NCBI RefSeq assembly: GCF_002078015.1
Contig: NZ_LWBP01000188.1
Span: 389,050-453,049, forward strand
Source: Niastella populi
GTDB lineage: Bacteria > Bacteroidota > Bacteroidia > Chitinophagales > Chitinophagaceae
Direction: 5' to 3'
Length of the DNA: 64,000 bases
Shown: positions 35,979 through 45,202 of the stretch, one piece after another
Position numbering within the stretch: the stretch's first letter is position 1
How the letters are laid out: each line of letters opens with the position of its first letter
Position numbers and translations under genes: made by a program
The notes under the pieces: generated by a model
Told to the model about the DNA's origin: nothing
Databases searched by the model: none
Seen by the model: the letters and a program-made list of their open reading frames with translations, nothing else

Positions 35979-37418
35979 ATGGCAACAGACAACAACAGGT
36001 TCCAGGCAATTATTTCGCATTGCAAAGAGTATGGCTTTATTTTTCAGTCCAGTGAAATTTACGATGGGCTCAGTGCCGTTTACGATTACGGCCAGTGGGG
36101 TAGTGAGCTCAAGAAAAATATCCGCGACTATTGGTGGAAGAGCATGACGCAGATGCATGAGAACATTGTGGGTATCGACGCTGCCATTTTTATGCACCCT
36201 ACCACCTGGAAGGCCAGCGGGCACGTTGATAATTTCAGCGACCCCATGATCGATAATAAAGACAGCAAAAAGCGCTACCGGGTAGATCACCTGATTGAAG
36301 CCAAAATTGAGGAGCTGAAAGCGGAAGGTAAAAACGCGGAGGGCGAAACGCTGAATGCTGAAATGGATAATTTATTGGCTGCCAATGATTATGAAGGTTT
36401 AAAAAAGCTTATAGAAGATAATAAGATAAAATGTAGCGTAAGCGGTACCGGTAACTGGACCGACATCCGCCAGTTCAACCTGATGTTCAGCACCCAGCTG
36501 GGTAGCGTAGCGGAAGAAGCCAGCGAAATTTACCTGCGGCCCGAAACCGCCCAGGGAATCTTCGTGAACTTCCTGAACGTGCAAAAGACCGGCCGGATGA
36601 AAATACCTTTTGGTATTGCCCAAACCGGTAAGGCTTTCAGAAACGAGATCGTAGCCCGCCAGTTCATTTTCCGCATGCGCGAATTTGAGCAGATGGAAAT
36701 GCAGTTCTTTATTCGGCCTGGCACCCAAAAAGAATGGTACGAATACTGGAAAGAAGAGCGCATGAAATGGCACCTGAGCCTTGGTATTCCCAAAGAAAAA
36801 TTCCGTTTCCACGACCACGTTAAACTGGCCCACTATGCCGACGCGGCCTGCGATATAGAGTATGAATTCCCAATCGGGTTTAAAGAACTGGAGGGTATTC
36901 ATTCCCGTACAGATTTCGATCTGAAGAATCATCAATTGTACAGCAAAAAGAAAATGCAGTACTTCGACCCGGAGATCAATCAAAACTACATTCCGTATGT
37001 TTTAGAAACCTCTGTAGGTTTAGACAGAACGTTCATGATGGTGATAAGTGAGGCATACACCGAAGAAGACCTGAGCACACCTGAAAAACAGGATAGCCGC
37101 GTTGTGCTGAAGCTGCCGCCAAAACTGGCGCCCATCAAACTGGCGGTGCTTCCCCTGCTAAAAAAAGATGGCCTGCCCGAAATTGCCCGCCAGATCATGA
37201 ATTCCTGCAAACCGCATTTCCGATGTTTTTATGAAGAAAAAGACGCTATCGGAAGGCGCTATCGTCGTATGGACGCAATTGGTACTCCCTTCTGCGTAAC
37301 CATTGATCATCAGACAAAGGAAGACAATACTGTCACTATCCGTTACCGCGATTCTATGCAACAGGAGCGTATTCCGCTTGCACAGATCAAAGAACTGATA
37401 GAGAAGCACATTGGCTAG
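35979..37418 (+). CDS. glyS: Glycyl-tRNA synthetase (single-chain, dimeric type)
   Basis: A 479-residue class II aminoacyl-tRNA synthetase that charges tRNA-Gly. It is the alpha2 type found in Bacteroidota, archaea and eukaryotes, unlike the alpha2-beta2 enzyme of E. coli. Visible landmarks: YGFIFQSSEIYDGLSAVYDYG at the start, motif 2 region ARQFIFRMREFEQMEMQFF, motif 3 region ETSVGLDRTFM, and the C-terminal anticodon-binding domain (about 380-479). An acidic insertion (about 105-150) lies in the catalytic half. Confidence 0.96.
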   Translation: MATDNNRFQAIISHCKEYGFIFQSSEIYDGLSAVYDYGQWGSELKKNIRDYWWKSMTQMHENIVGIDAAIFMHPTTWKASGHVDNFSDPMIDNKDSKKRYRVDHLIEAKIEELKAEGKNAEGETLNAEMDNLLAANDYEGLKKLIEDNKIKCSVSGTGNWTDIRQFNLMFSTQLGSVAEEASEIYLRPETAQGIFVNFLNVQKTGRMKIPFGIAQTGKAFRNEIVARQFIFRMREFEQMEMQFFIRPGTQKEWYEYWKEERMKWHLSLGIPKEKFRFHDHVKLAHYADAACDIEYEFPIGFKELEGIHSRTDFDLKNHQLYSKKKMQYFDPEINQNYIPYVLETSVGLDRTFMMVISEAYTEEDLSTPEKQDSRVVLKLPPKLAPIKLAVLPLLKKDGLPEIARQIMNSCKPHFRCFYEEKDAIGRRYRRMDAIGTPFCVTIDHQTKEDNTVTIRYRDSMQQERIPLAQIKELIEKHIG

Positions 37419-37491
37419 AAGCGGTATAAATATTGTATTAAATGAAATGTTAGTTTCGAAAAACTACTGTTTTATTTTATATGGAACCATG

Positions 37492-37499
37492 TATTTTTG
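37492..37499 (+). promoter_or_regulatory. Promoter -7 element
   Basis: TATTTTTG matches TAnnTTTG, 46 bp before the ATG at 37546. Confidence 0.5.
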
Positions 37500-37545
37500 C
37501 ACAGACCTTAAAACAAACCAGGTGAATCAACATGGAGGCTAGCCT

Positions 37546-37839
37546 ATGTTATTAATCAATCTAACACTCGACCTGTCGGTATTGATAGGTATTACAGCGG
37601 TTGCTTTTTGTTTTGGATTAATTTTTCGAACCTCGCAATTGAAAAAGCAAAAGAAACGGGTGGGGGAACTTGAAAAGGAAATGATGATCAGTCACGCAGA
37701 AATCCTTGAATTACAAAAAGAAAGACTGCAACTGGAAGAAAAGCTGAAAGGCACATCAAACATTCCGGTTATCCCTATCAATGTAAAAGAAGAAAAGAAA
37801 TCAGAAAAATTACAGGATAAATCCGCTTCTAAAAAATAA
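37546..37839 (+). CDS. Small membrane-anchored coiled-coil protein
   Basis: A 97-residue protein with one N-terminal transmembrane segment (about 8-27), then a Lys/Glu-rich coiled coil (about 32-68) and a basic, Ser/Lys-rich tail. No family is recognised. The layout resembles the small LapA-like inner-membrane proteins, but no sequence motif supports that. Confidence 0.65.
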   Translation: MLLINLTLDLSVLIGITAVAFCFGLIFRTSQLKKQKKRVGELEKEMMISHAEILELQKERLQLEEKLKGTSNIPVIPINVKEEKKSEKLQDKSASKK

Positions 37840-38045
37840 TATCCTGTCAGTTACACGTCCTTGTTATTTGTTCTTTTATCTCCTTTGTCCTGCACCAACC
37901 AAGCCCCCTCATTAATATCCATCGAATATCAACCAGCAACATCGGCCATAAACCGGTGAAAAGAAGTCTTTTGCCTGAATGGCAAATGGTATTTGCACCG
38001 GTACGGTTTTCCCCCTACGGGCGGTGGGAACAGGTAAACTATGGC

Positions 38046-38795
38046 CTAACCATAAAGTTCCTGGTGAATGGTTTTACGGTCATATCCCAATGCCTGAATG
38101 CGTTGTTTGGCCTCATCTATCATGTTTTTCCACCCGCATAAATAAAAGTAGGCAGGCTTCAATGAGTCAGGCGCTGCTCCGGCCCGGCATATTTCTTCAT
38201 ATATACTGTGTACATACCCGGTACGTATCAGATGGTTTTGATTTTCAGCTACTTCGCGTGAAAAAGTAGGTATGTATTGAAAACTGGTCATCTTTTCGGC
38301 CAATTCTTTTAACTCCCGGCCATACAAACAATCACCTAGTTTTCTGCAACCAAAAATGAGGTAAATGTTCTGGTGCCTGATATTATGATTTAAAATATGA
38401 TGAGCCATCGATCTGAAGGGCGCTATGCCAGTGCCGGTACAAATAAAGAAAAGGTCGCGGTCGATGGTTTCGGGCAGCGTGAACTTACCCAGCGGGCCGC
38501 GGAAAGTGAGTTCACTGCCTTCTTTGATCTCATTAAAAAGCCAGGTGGTGCCGGCGCCGCCTTCCAGTAATACAATTACCAGTTCAAATACGTTGGTACC
38601 ATCGGGCCAGGAAGCAATGGAATAGCTGCGTTGCCGCCGGGCCGGCTTTTCGTGAATGGGCAGATCGAGGGTTACGAATTGTCCCGGTTCAAAATCAAAT
38701 GATCTCATTTCCGGCACCTCTATCCAATACCTTTTGGTATTGCCGGTTTCATCAACAATGCGAACCACCTTTCCGGTTTGCCAGGGCTGTAACAT
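38046..38795 (-). CDS. FAD/NAD(P)-binding oxidoreductase (ferredoxin reductase-like)
   Basis: A 249-residue cytoplasmic flavin reductase. The FAD motif RSYS (56-59) and GTGIAP (121-126, pyridine-nucleotide site) are both present, followed by FGCRKLGDCLY and a C-terminal CGWKNMIDEAKQ segment. There is no Fe-S domain, so electrons go to a separate acceptor. The ATG at 38795 is chosen; another lies three codons upstream. It stands alone. Confidence 0.88.
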   Translation of the reverse strand: MLQPWQTGKVVRIVDETGNTKRYWIEVPEMRSFDFEPGQFVTLDLPIHEKPARRQRSYSIASWPDGTNVFELVIVLLEGGAGTTWLFNEIKEGSELTFRGPLGKFTLPETIDRDLFFICTGTGIAPFRSMAHHILNHNIRHQNIYLIFGCRKLGDCLYGRELKELAEKMTSFQYIPTFSREVAENQNHLIRTGYVHSIYEEICRAGAAPDSLKPAYFYLCGWKNMIDEAKQRIQALGYDRKTIHQELYG

Positions 38796-38804
38796 ATGGC
38801 GCAA

Positions 38805-39100
38805 TATTAGTTACTCAATTTACATGTTTTGAGGCAGATGCCGGCGGGAAACGCATGACAGACATAAGAGCGCTGAAGCAGGGGTAGGAAACATATAGCA
38901 GTTGTGCCGGAAGGCATTGGAGACCGCCCGGGATGTGTTCAGAATTGCATAGAACTTGCATAGAACTTGCATAGCGATGGTGCTGTTTGCTGCAACCCTG
39001 GCGGAGGCTGGGCCGGGTTCTCCGCACTTTGAACCTGCAAGCCGGAACCATACCATACCCCTCACTGCCTTTATGCCTTGTTGCCTTGTTGCCTTTTTCT
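38805..39100. other. Gap with small repeats before mfd
   Basis: No gene is visible. There are 2.7 copies of an 11-bp unit TTGCATAGAAC at 38945-38974, and four 8-bp units of the TGCCTTGT type at about 39069-39100, directly before the mfd promoter. An in-frame extension of mfd to 38987 would translate these repeats, and is rejected. Confidence 0.7.
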
Positions 39101-39108
39101 TACCTTTG
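39101..39108 (+). promoter_or_regulatory. Promoter -7 element of mfd
   Basis: TACCTTTG matches TAnnTTTG, and 10 bp separate it from the ATG at 39119. Confidence 0.6.
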
Positions 39109-39118
39109 CGGCGCTGAT

Positions 39119-42100
39119 ATGAATTTGCAGGTGTTGCTCGACGCGTATAAAAATAACCCCCGCCTTTTTTCACTGGCGGACAGGCTCTCTTTTTCCCAAC
39201 CCCAACAGGTTTTTTGCAAGAACCTGCATGGCAGTTCCCCGGCCTTTGTCATTGGCACTATTTTCCAGCACGATGCGTGCAGCCAGCTCAATCACGTAAT
39301 TATTTGCGAAGATGCCGAGTCGGCAGCCTATATGCATAACTCGCTGGAGAACCTCACCAATGCGCTGAACTTCTTTTTCTTTCCAACCTCATTTAAGAAC
39401 CGTAAGAATTTCCGGCTCCTCAACTCATCGCACGTTATGTTGCGAACCGAAGCCCTGACCCGGTTTTCTTCGCCCATGGCCGGCAGCAACCGCGTGGGCG
39501 CCCTGGTAACTTATCCCGAGGCGCTGTTTGAAAAGGTAGTGTTGCCTAAAACCCTGGCGGGCAATATCATTTATTTAAAATCGGGCGATTCCATCGATGT
39601 AAACGGCCTGCTGGCCCAGCTGGTTGAATACGGATTTTCCTCAACCGACTTTGTATACGAGCCCGGCCAGTTTGCCCTGCGCGGCGGCATCCTCGATATC
39701 TATTCTTTCGGCAATGAAAAACCCTACCGGGTCGAGCTGTTTGGAAATGACGTGGATTCCATCCGCATTTTCGATCCGGAAACCCAGTTAAGCGAGCGGA
39801 AATTATTACAGGTAAGCATCATTCCGAATGTTGAAACCCAGTTCGATGCGGATGCGAAAATATCCCTGTTCGAGTTTCTGCCCGGGAATACGATATACTG
39901 GATCCAGGACTGGGAGCTTACGAAAGAACGGCTCCTTACCCAGGAAGAAGACCTGCACCTGTTCCTTGAAATGCAGGCAAATAATGTGGTGCCCAAAGAA
40001 GCCGCAGAGGAAGACGACAAAACAATAAAGACCACCATAAAGGCCGATGAGTTTATTTCGGGCCATTTATTGAAAAAAGAACTGGCAAACCTGCATGTAG
40101 TGGAGTTTGGCCATTCGTCGGGGTTCATGGCGGATGCGGAACCAACTCAGCATACTCCACTCAGCATCGATTTCAATACAAAAGACCAGCCCGCTTTCAA
40201 CCGCCAGTTCGATCTGCTGATAAAAGATCTGAAACAATGGGAGGCAAAGAAATTCAGTTTGTATTTGTTTGCAGAGAATCCCCGGCAGTTGGAACGGTTG
40301 AACAGCATTTTTGAAGACCTGAAAGCCGGCATCCAGTTCACCCCGGTGCCTACATCGATACACGAAGGGTTTATCGATGAAGACCTGAAAGTGATCTGTT
40401 ATACCGATCACCAGATCTTTCAGCGTTACCATAAATACAAAGTAAAACAGGCTTACAATAAGAATAAGGCCATTACCCTGCGTACGCTGCGCGAATTACA
40501 GCCGGGCGATTACGTTACCCACATCGACCATGGGGTAGGGGTATATAGCGGTTTGCAAAAACTTGAATCGAACGGCAAACTGCAGGAGGCGGTACGCATT
40601 ATTTATAAAGACAGCGATATCCTGTATGTGAACATCAACTCACTGCATAAAATATCGAAGTACACCGGTAAGGAAGGCAGCATACCCAAGGTAAATAAAC
40701 TGGGCAGCGATGCCTGGAACAAACTGAAGGAAAAGACCAAAACCAAGGTCAAGGAAATTGCCTTTGACCTCATTACCCTGTATGCCCAGCGAAAAGCGCA
40801 GCAGGGCTTTCAGCATGCGCCGGATAATTATATGCAAACCGAGCTGGAGGCTTCCTTTATTTACGAAGATACGCCCGACCAAAGCAAGGCAACCGGCGAC
40901 GTGAAGAAGGATATGGAATCGCCGTCACCGATGGACCGCCTGGTATGCGGCGACGTAGGTTTTGGAAAAACGGAGATCGCTATCCGTGCGGCATTCAAAA
41001 GCTGTTGCGATGGCAAACAGGCCGCCGTGCTGGTGCCAACCACCATCCTCGCGTTCCAGCATTATAAAACATTCAGCGATCGGCTGAAAGATTTTCCGGT
41101 AACGGTTGATTATATAAACCGGTTTAAATCGGCCAAAGAGAAGAAAGAAACGCTCAAAAAGCTCGAAGAAGGAAAAATTGATATCATCATCGGCACCCAT
41201 GCCCTGTTAGGCAAGGAGGTAAAGTATAAAGACCTCGGGATCCTCGTTATCGATGAAGAACAGAAGTTCGGGGTGGCGCATAAAGAAAAGATAAAGACCC
41301 TGCGTACCAATGTAGACTGTTTAACCTTAACGGCAACGCCTATACCGCGTACGCTGCAGTTCAGCCTCATGGGCGCCCGCGACCTTAGCATTATAAATAC
41401 CCCGCCGCCGAACCGGCAGCCGATACAAACCGAAGTGCAGGTGTTCAACCAGGACTTTATTCGGGATGCCATTTATTTTGAAACAGAGCGGGGCGGACAG
41501 GTGTTCTTTATCCATAACCGCGTACAGGGCCTTTCTGAAATGGCTGCGCTGATACAGGGTTTATGTCCCGACCTGAGCATCGGTTTTGCCCATGGCCAGC
41601 TGGAAGGGCATGTGCTCGAAGAACGCATTCTTGACTTCATCGATAAAAAGTACGACGTACTTATTTGTACCAATATTGTTGAAAGCGGGGTTGACATACC
41701 TAACGTAAACACCATTATCATCAATAATGCCCACCATTTTGGGTTAAGCGATCTGCACCAGTTGCGTGGCCGGGTGGGACGAAGCAATAAAAAAGCCTTC
41801 TGTTATTTGCTGGCGCCGCCGATGAGCACACTGCCGTCCGATTCAAGAAAGCGGTTGCAAACCCTCGAGCAGCACAGCGAGCTGGGCAGCGGCTTCCAGA
41901 TAGCCATGCGCGACCTCGATATCCGCGGAGCGGGTAACCTGTTGGGTGGTGAGCAAAGCGGGTTTATGGCCGAAATTGGGTTCGAAATGTACCAGAAGGT
42001 GCTGGAAGAGGCCATCAAGGAACTGAAGCGTACGCAGTTCCGTGAATTATTCAAAGCTGAGATCTCGAAGCAGGAAGATTATGTACAGGATTGTACCATC

Positions 42101-42562
42101 GATACCGATCTGGAAATACTGATACCCGATAGTTATGTTGAAAGTATCACGGAGCGGTTGACGTTGTATACCCGTCTTGATAACTGCGATAACGAAGAAG
42201 AACTGCAGGCTTTTGCCATTGAGCTGCAGGACCGCTTTGGGCCCATACCGCAGCAGGTGGAAGACCTGTTCGATACCGTGCGTTGCCGCAGGCTGGCTGT
42301 AGAACTGGGTTTTGAAAAGATGCTGCTGAAAGATGAAACGCTGAAATGTTACTTCATAAACAAGGCCGATTCACCTTACTTTGAATCGCCGGTATTCCAT
42401 AATATTCTTACCTATATTCAAACCAGAACCAACAAAGCCCGCCTGAAGCAGAATGGTAAACTATTTATGCTGGTGGTGGAAGATATGGACACCATGCAAA
42501 AGATGGTAAGATTCCTTTCGCAAATGAGGGAATTTGTTACGGCAAAGGAAGCTACGGCGTAG
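39119..42562 (+). CDS. mfd: Transcription-repair coupling factor Mfd
   Basis: A 1147-residue ATP-dependent translocase that removes RNA polymerase stalled at DNA damage and recruits UvrA. It has the UvrB-homology N-terminus (with the YEPGQFALRGGILDIYSFG segment), the polymerase-interacting CarD-like domain (LQPGDYVTHIDHGVGVY), and the RecG-like helicase with Walker A GDVGFGKT at about 611-618 and DEEQ at about 712-715. It ends in the TRCF domain. Length is normal. The ATG at 39119 follows the promoter and starts at the usual N-terminus. Confidence 0.96.
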   Translation: MNLQVLLDAYKNNPRLFSLADRLSFSQPQQVFCKNLHGSSPAFVIGTIFQHDACSQLNHVIICEDAESAAYMHNSLENLTNALNFFFFPTSFKNRKNFRLLNSSHVMLRTEALTRFSSPMAGSNRVGALVTYPEALFEKVVLPKTLAGNIIYLKSGDSIDVNGLLAQLVEYGFSSTDFVYEPGQFALRGGILDIYSFGNEKPYRVELFGNDVDSIRIFDPETQLSERKLLQVSIIPNVETQFDADAKISLFEFLPGNTIYWIQDWELTKERLLTQEEDLHLFLEMQANNVVPKEAAEEDDKTIKTTIKADEFISGHLLKKELANLHVVEFGHSSGFMADAEPTQHTPLSIDFNTKDQPAFNRQFDLLIKDLKQWEAKKFSLYLFAENPRQLERLNSIFEDLKAGIQFTPVPTSIHEGFIDEDLKVICYTDHQIFQRYHKYKVKQAYNKNKAITLRTLRELQPGDYVTHIDHGVGVYSGLQKLESNGKLQEAVRIIYKDSDILYVNINSLHKISKYTGKEGSIPKVNKLGSDAWNKLKEKTKTKVKEIAFDLITLYAQRKAQQGFQHAPDNYMQTELEASFIYEDTPDQSKATGDVKKDMESPSPMDRLVCGDVGFGKTEIAIRAAFKSCCDGKQAAVLVPTTILAFQHYKTFSDRLKDFPVTVDYINRFKSAKEKKETLKKLEEGKIDIIIGTHALLGKEVKYKDLGILVIDEEQKFGVAHKEKIKTLRTNVDCLTLTATPIPRTLQFSLMGARDLSIINTPPPNRQPIQTEVQVFNQDFIRDAIYFETERGGQVFFIHNRVQGLSEMAALIQGLCPDLSIGFAHGQLEGHVLEERILDFIDKKYDVLICTNIVESGVDIPNVNTIIINNAHHFGLSDLHQLRGRVGRSNKKAFCYLLAPPMSTLPSDSRKRLQTLEQHSELGSGFQIAMRDLDIRGAGNLLGGEQSGFMAEIGFEMYQKVLEEAIKELKRTQFRELFKAEISKQEDYVQDCTIDTDLEILIPDSYVESITERLTLYTRLDNCDNEEELQAFAIELQDRFGPIPQQVEDLFDTVRCRRLAVELGFEKMLLKDETLKCYFINKADSPYFESPVFHNILTYIQTRTNKARLKQNGKLFMLVVEDMDTMQKMVRFLSQMREFVTAKEATA

Positions 42563-42747
42563 GATAGCTTTTCTCTAAGGTGAAGTTTTTGCACCTCTTT
42601 GGAAGGTGGGGGTAATCAACGAAATTCAACATCAAAATATGGCAGCCACTTCTCCATCCGGATACACATGTTTGATGGAAGATTTCCGTTCCATTTCAAG
42701 GTATTCCTGCGGGGAAACATATTTCATGGCTGGTGTTATGGCAGGGC

Positions 42748-42780
42748 TAATTAACGAAAAACAAGTTTTTTCGTTAATTA
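42748..42780. other. AT-rich perfect hairpin
   Basis: TAATTAACGAAAAA (42748-42761) is mirrored by TTTTTCGTTAATTA (42767-42780). It lies between convergent mfd and the acetyltransferase gene, 32 bp past the stop of the latter. It could work as a terminator on either strand because each arm supplies an A/T tract, but the GC content of the stem is low. Confidence 0.5.
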
Positions 42781-42812
42781 CAATTGAACGAACATTAGAC
42801 TTCCATTAAAAT

Positions 42813-43241
42813 TCAGAGCAGTTTCTCCATTATATAGTGGGGGATGGTAACCTCTTCAAATTCCTGGCCGCAAACCCGGTAGCCCAGCTTTTCATAAAAG
42901 CCAACGGCGGTTTTACGGGCATGCATAGTTATTTTGTGAAAGCCGCGGTCGCGGGCGATATTCTCGGCAAACTGCATAAGGGCACGGCCTATACCCTTTC
43001 CCTGCAGGTTATTCAATACCGCCATCTGGCGCAAACGCACCGAGGCGGGGTCTTCCTTTATAAGCATACAGCATCCCAGCATCTTCTCTTCCTCAAACGC
43101 GCCTATCAGGATCTCCTCTTTTTCTTTTTCCAGTTCCTCGGGGGTAAATTGCAGCCCTAATGGCCTGCGTAGAATATCGTTACGCAGCTGAACCATTTGC
43201 TGGTATTCGCGGGAACCGTGATCTATTATTTTTAACGCCAT
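42813..43241 (-). CDS. GNAT-family N-acetyltransferase
   Basis: A 142-residue acetyl-CoA-dependent acetyltransferase of the GNAT superfamily. The acetyl-CoA loop is VLNNLQGKGIGRALMQ (about 84-99), and ARKTAVGFYEKLGYRV is the typical motif near the end. Substrate unknown; it resembles the ElaA/YitI-like small GNATs. The ATG at 43241 (MALKIIDHGSREY) is chosen over an upstream TTG. Confidence 0.88.
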   Translation of the reverse strand: MALKIIDHGSREYQQMVQLRNDILRRPLGLQFTPEELEKEKEEILIGAFEEEKMLGCCMLIKEDPASVRLRQMAVLNNLQGKGIGRALMQFAENIARDRGFHKITMHARKTAVGFYEKLGYRVCGQEFEEVTIPHYIMEKLL

Positions 43242-43474
43242 GCCGAGTAATTGGGTAGTGCGCTGCAATATAATGATTTACCATTTATCAGCCCCCAATA
43301 AGCTCCTGAAAAATAAACGAGGTTCATAAGCATAAATATTATAGGTTCGCCGTTTAAGGGGCCGGCTGGTGAAACGGGGGGTAGGGCTGAATAGTACTAC
43401 AAAACCGGTAAACCACAAAATATTAACAAGATTAATTAAAAACCAGCCTTTTATTGTCATTATTCCAAAATCTA

Positions 43475-43482
43475 TATTTTTG
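43475..43482 (+). promoter_or_regulatory. Promoter -7 element of acpP
   Basis: TATTTTTG matches TAnnTTTG, 24 bp before the acpP start; an A-rich stretch precedes the ATG. Confidence 0.6.
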
Positions 43483-43506
43483 CAGCCGTAACTAAACTTT
43501 ACAAAA

Positions 43507-43746
43507 ATGTCAGACATCGCAACAAGAGTTAAAAAGATCATTGTTGATAAGCTTGGTGTAGAAGAAGCAGAGGTTACCAATGAGGCTTCCTTCACCAATG
43601 ATTTAGGTGCCGATTCGCTCGACACTGTTGAATTAATTATGGAATTTGAAAAGGAGTTCAATATTTCCATCCCTGATGAACAGGCCGAAACAATTACCAC
43701 TGTTGGCCAGGCTGTTGCTTACTTAGAAGAACATGCTAAGGTCTAA
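43507..43746 (+). CDS. acpP: Acyl carrier protein
   Basis: A 79-residue acidic carrier of fatty-acid intermediates. The phosphopantetheine attachment site is Ser37 in [15 protein letters not shown]. Length and charge are typical. It is followed by fabF, as in many bacteria, with a hairpin between them. Confidence 0.97.
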   Translation: MSDIATRVKKIIVDKLGVEEAEVTNEASFTNDLGADSLDTVELIMEFEKEFNISIPDEQAETITTVGQAVAYLEEHAKV

Positions 43747-43781
43747 GTAAATTGAATATGGTAGATCAGGTGCAATAAATT

Positions 43782-43825
43782 AAATCCGCTTTCGATAGCT
43801 GGGCGCATGCTGCGAAAGCGGATTT
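43782..43825 (+). terminator. Hairpin between acpP and fabF
   Basis: AAATCCGCTTTCG (43782-43794) is perfectly mirrored by CGAAAGCGGATTT (43813-43825), and the next bases are only weakly T-rich. It probably acts as a partial terminator or RNA-stability element, giving more acpP than fabF mRNA (inference). Confidence 0.65.
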
Positions 43826-43854
43826 CTTACTTAAAACTCCCTCTGGCAAGAGCT

Positions 43855-45108
43855 ATGCAATTGAAAAGAGTTGTTGTAACCGGAATTGGTGCCCTTACAC
43901 CAATCGGTAATAATTTACAGGAATATTGGAACGCACTCATTAACGGAGTGTCGGGTGCCGATTTTATTACCCAGTTTGATGCTTCAAAATTCAAAACACG
44001 CTTTGCCTGCGAGTTAAAGAATTTCGATCCGTTGAATTATCTCGACCGTAAGGAAGTTAAAAGAATCGACCGCTTTACCCAAACCGCTATCATTTCAAGT
44101 GACCAGGCGGTGATCGACGCCGGCATTAATAAAGATAATGTCAACGTTGACCGGGTAGGAGTCGTATTCGCCAGCGGTATTGGTGGCTTAATAACCTTCC
44201 AGGAAGAAGTGGTGAACTTCGCAAAAGGCGACGGTACGCCCCGCTTCAATCCTTTCTTCATTCCAAAAATGATCCTGGATATAGCTGCCGGCCATATTTC
44301 CATGCGGCATGGTTTTCGCGGTCCTAATTTTGCCGTGGTAAGTGCCTGTGCCTCTTCTACCAATGCTATCATGGATGCGTTTAACCTCATTCGGCTTGGC
44401 AAAGCCGATATTATTCTTACCGGCGGCGCAGAAAGCGTTATCAGCGAAGCCGGTGTAGGTGGTTTTAACGCCATGAAAGCCCTCAGCGAACGCAATGATG
44501 ATCCCAAAACCGCCAGCCGTCCTTACGATAAGGAACGCGATGGTTTCGTAATGGGTGAAGGTTCAGGTGTACTGGTAGTGGAAGAACTGGAACACGCTTT
44601 ACGTCGCGGTGCTAAAATTTATTGCGAAATTGCCGGTTGCGGCGCTACCGCCGACGCGCATCATATAACAGCTCCACATCCTGAAGGACTGGGCGCAAAG
44701 AACGTTATGAACGTAGCTTTGGAAGACGCCGGTATGAAGCCCGGGGATATCGATTATATCAATACCCACGGAACTTCAACCCCACTTGGCGATATAGCCG
44801 AAGTAAAAGCGATCATGGACGTTTTCGGTGAACAGGCCTTTAAAGTTAACATCAGCTCAACCAAGTCCATGACAGGCCATTGCCTCGGTGCTGCAGGTGT
44901 AGTTGAAGCCATAGCATGTATCCAGAGTGTGGTACATGATATCGTTCCACCTACGATCAACCACTTTACCGACGATCCTGAACTGGATTCCCGTTTAAAT
45001 TTCACCTTTGACAAAGCCCAGCAGCGAACAGTACGTGCTGCTTTAAGCAATACATTCGGGTTTGGAGGGCATAACGCCTGTGTGATAGTGAAAAAATACG
45101 AGGCGTAA
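43855..45108 (+). CDS. fabF: Beta-ketoacyl-ACP synthase II
   Basis: A 417-residue condensing enzyme of fatty-acid elongation, acting on acyl-ACP and malonyl-ACP. The catalytic triad is Cys165 (VVSACASST), His305 (NTHGTSTPLGD) and His342 (KSMTGHCLGAAG). The ATG at 43855 gives the normal N-terminus (MQLKRVVVTGIGALTPIG); the frame continues upstream into the hairpin region, which is not coding. Confidence 0.96.
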   Translation: MQLKRVVVTGIGALTPIGNNLQEYWNALINGVSGADFITQFDASKFKTRFACELKNFDPLNYLDRKEVKRIDRFTQTAIISSDQAVIDAGINKDNVNVDRVGVVFASGIGGLITFQEEVVNFAKGDGTPRFNPFFIPKMILDIAAGHISMRHGFRGPNFAVVSACASSTNAIMDAFNLIRLGKADIILTGGAESVISEAGVGGFNAMKALSERNDDPKTASRPYDKERDGFVMGEGSGVLVVEELEHALRRGAKIYCEIAGCGATADAHHITAPHPEGLGAKNVMNVALEDAGMKPGDIDYINTHGTSTPLGDIAEVKAIMDVFGEQAFKVNISSTKSMTGHCLGAAGVVEAIACIQSVVHDIVPPTINHFTDDPELDSRLNFTFDKAQQRTVRAALSNTFGFGGHNACVIVKKYEA

Positions 45109-45202
45109 TTTTTTTACGCCCGGGTTGCTGAGCTAATGAAATTGACGGCTGCGGACTCCTGGCCCTATTTATGATTTTTTGGCTTAATGAAAAATTTGTA
45201 GA

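Noticed and set aside
36399..36983. Reverse frame of 194 codons
   Set aside because: Antisense shadow of the catalytic core of glycyl-tRNA synthetase.
38987..39118. N-terminal extension of mfd by 44 codons
   Set aside because: It would translate an 8-bp repeat and the promoter -7 box, and the residues do not look like the Mfd N-terminus.
42606..42809. Forward frame of 67 codons after mfd
   Set aside because: No motif, crosses an AT-rich hairpin, and no promoter or ribosome-binding signal seen.
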